Source: Apiotrichum sp. Y4204 (taxonomy: Eukaryota > Basidiomycota > Tremellomycetes > Trichosporonales > Trichosporonaceae). From it: a stretch of 64,000 bases of DNA. Made by a program: the position numbers and the translations under genes. Below are positions 62,202 to 64,000 of the stretch, piece by piece. The notes below the pieces were generated by a model. The model was not told where the DNA came from, did not search any database, and saw only the letters and a list, made by a program, of their open reading frames with translations. Positions within the stretch are counted from its first letter, which is position 1, and the number at the start of each line of letters is the position of its first letter. The stretch lies in contig JAMYHL010000017.1 in NCBI GenBank assembly GCA_025531455.1, forward strand, positions 744,001 through 808,000, written 5' to 3'.

Positions 62202-62956
62202 TGTTGTGTGGAGAGTGGAATAAAGTTAGAGATGGATGGAACTCTGGAGGTGGATGGAGCTGGGGACTCAGGGTGATTGTGATCGTGGATCGTGTCGGGA
62301 TCGAGTCGATCGGGGATGCAGAGATGTCAAGATGCAGCTCCACAACGCCGATGCACTTTGCTTTGAGATACTCTACTGACTCGCTCACGTTGCTCACTCC
62401 ACTGCGCCGATACCCTGCTCACCATCATGCATAGCGCGCTTATCCACCGCGCACGCGAGCATGCCCATCAGTGATATCTATGACACGGGCAACCGGTCCG
62501 AATGCCGAACGACACGAAAAATTCAGACCCGCGACACCGCGACAACTCACCGACACGGAATGATCCGACGTTGAGCTCTCGTCACCTGACATCCGCAAGC
62601 GTGCCTACTTGCCGCCCAGCTGCCCATGCGCGCCATGCGACGAACCATGTCAGGCAGCGGGGCCTTGCGCTCTCCTCGAGGCCTCTACTGATCTACTGAT
62701 GTAACAGTGACAGACCCGTACAAGTTGCATACAGTATTGCAGATTGATTGCGATGTCTTACAACAACAAGTACAGCTTCTCTCATACACTATGGTGCGCC
62801 TCGCTTAGTGTCACTGTATAAACAACAACAACATGATGATTTGCGCTCTTGTGCTCATTCGATCCGGCGTCTGTCGTTATTCCGTGCTCTGGCGTTCTTT
62901 GCCTGTAGGTTCCAGGCTTCGGAAGCTCGTCGGTGAATTCGTAGCCTCGTGAAGCC
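62202..62956. other. Intergenic, 0.75 kb
   Basis: Upstream of the membrane-protein gene, downstream of the last gene; no element recognised. Confidence 0.4.
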
Positions 62957-64000
62957 TTAAGAGATGAAATCGTCCTCCCAACTGGGAGGCCGGTATCTGT
63001 GGCAATCACAACATCCAGCTGTGGGACGACACAGGCATGAGGATCGGTGTTGATGGTGCTGGCGCTCGGATTGGGGCTGTGGCTGCTGCTGGTGCTGGAC
63101 CTGTTGCGGCAGTTGGGGCTGGGGATGTTGCTGATGCTGGTGTGGTTGTTGCTGCTGCTCCAGCTCCAGCTCCAGCTCCAGTTCCAGCTTCGGCTCCACA
63201 GGTGTCCCGGGAGGGGAGATTGGAGTTGATTTCGGCGCACTCGGAAGACTTGGGGCCCACATGCTTCCAATCGAGACCAACGACATATTCGGCGGGGTTG
63301 GCAGGCGCCGGCTTTCGGTCGAGTGTGAGCTCGGAGGTGGGCTCGGAGGTGGGCCAGGGATGGCCACCTGAGGTGTCACCGCAGGCGAGCTTGAAGTTGG
63401 GTTTACGGGCTGATTCGCGACCGAGTTTGGTGAGGCGCTCGGAGGCGGGGCGACAGATGGGTCCGCTGCCGGGATCGGAGTCGGGTTTGGTAGAGAGAGG
63501 TCGGGGGGTAGGACGGGTGAGGGGTTGATATTGCTGGGGCTCGGAGGTGGGAGTGATGGCGCGCCCTGCTTGGGATCGGGAGAGACCTCGGTATGCGCGG
63601 GGCCGGCGCCGTTGTCGGTCAAGGGCAGGTTGGGAGCGTGGATGATGTGGATGACTTTGAGCAGCTTGTGCTGGAACTCGGCACATCGTTCGGGGGTTAC
63701 GGGCCCATCGTATCCAGCGATTTGGTAGGACTCGTGCGCGCGGTCCAGGACGTCATGTTGCAGGATATGTGTAATCTTCTGAAGCTCGCGTTTCGCGGCG
63801 CCGCTGCGCAACTGAGCCTCGCAGGTGACCTGCTGCAGGATGCTGTCGACGACGTTGAACGCCTGCCGCAGGGCCACGCTCGCTCCTGGCGGTGCGACGA
63901 TCAAATCAGTAGGTGCGCTACCCAACGCTCCTCGGAGGACGTCTACTGTGACGAGGAGCCATCGCCTCATTGACTCGGCACGTTCAAAGGCGACGGTAAA
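62957..64000 (-). CDS. Pro/Gln-rich protein of unknown function, 5' end beyond window
   Basis: An open frame of 347 codons runs without interruption from the right edge to the stop at 62957-62959; the sequence upstream of the first visible Met (63970) remains open (FTVAFERAES), so the true start or an earlier exon lies outside. The first ~120 residues are helical and look folded (RQAFNVVDSILQQVTCEAQL, CAEFQHKLLKVIHIIHAP). The rest is disordered: Pro/Ser-rich, an ELELELELE run, then Gln/His-rich. No family recognised. Confidence 0.6.
   Translation of the reverse strand, partial: FTVAFERAESMRRWLLVTVDVLRGALGSAPTDLIVAPPGASVALRQAFNVVDSILQQVTCEAQLRSGAAKRELQKITHILQHDVLDRAHESYQIAGYDGPVTPERCAEFQHKLLKVIHIIHAPNLPLTDNGAGPAHTEVSPDPKQGAPSLPPPSPSNINPSPVLPPDLSLPNPTPIPAADPSVAPPPSASPNSVANQPVNPTSSSPAVTPQVAIPGPPPSPPPSSHSTESRRLPTPPNMSLVSIGSMWAPSLPSAPKSTPISPPGTPVEPKLELELELELEQQQQPHQHQQHPQPQLPQQVQHQQQPQPQSERQHHQHRSSCLCRPTAGCCDCHRYRPPSWEDDFIS

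Noticed and set aside
63047..63229. Leu-rich hydrophobic plus-strand frame
   Set aside because: Antisense of the Gln/Glu-Leu repeats in the Pro/Gln-rich gene.

Overview
The window looks like nuclear DNA of a GC-rich basidiomycete yeast, most likely a tremellomycete. The genes are densely interrupted by short introns (often 31-60 nt) with GTGAGT/GTAAGT-like donors, CTGAC/CTAAC branch sequences and mostly CAG acceptors. Both tRNA-Ala genes carry introns. A lactose-type permease and a beta-galactosidase, together with the other gene families, would fit Trichosporonales, but that placement is inference. I assembled every spliced model by hand; each complete model keeps frame across all exons and ends in a stop codon.

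Left part (1-23.1 kb), mostly housekeeping: the N-terminal two thirds of midasin (ribosome-biogenesis AAA giant, minus, runs off the left edge); an F-box protein (minus); a secreted RNase T1-like protein with a long lysine-rich tail (plus); a KHDC4-type KH-domain splicing protein (minus) sharing a 259-bp promoter with the nucleoporin NUP54/Nup57 (plus); a tiny twin-CX9C gene resembling the complex I assembly factor NDUFAF8 (plus); and an EXS-domain ERD1-like membrane protein (minus).

Middle part (24-45 kb), metabolic: an intron-containing tRNA-Ala(UGC); a mitochondrial dicarboxylate carrier; a DapA-family aldolase converging tail to tail (37 bp) with a 2-oxoglutarate/Fe(II) oxygenase; then a sugar permease and a GH2 beta-galactosidase transcribed divergently from one 1.3-kb intergenic region, the LAC12/LAC4 layout known from Kluyveromyces. 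Four exact copies of a 10-bp motif lie in that region. An old-yellow-enzyme reductase, a second RNase T1-like protein that lacks both histidines expected at the active site, and a zinc-independent alcohol dehydrogenase/quinone reductase-like enzyme follow.

Right part (45-64 kb): a secreted Cys-rich protein; a 4.3-kb stretch with no gene I can recognise; a tRNA-like remnant just upstream of ATE1 (arginyl-tRNA-protein transferase); tRNA-Ala(AGC) with a 16-nt intron; a sorbitol/xylitol-dehydrogenase-type enzyme converging on a 6-phosphofructokinase with an acidic insertion; an unrecognised multi-pass membrane protein; and a Pro/Gln-rich protein that runs off the right edge.

The most interesting items are the two RNase T1-like paralogues (one with intact catalytic residues fused to a histone-tail-like basic domain, the other missing the catalytic histidines), the divergent lactose pair with its repeated motif, and the degenerate tRNA beside ATE1.
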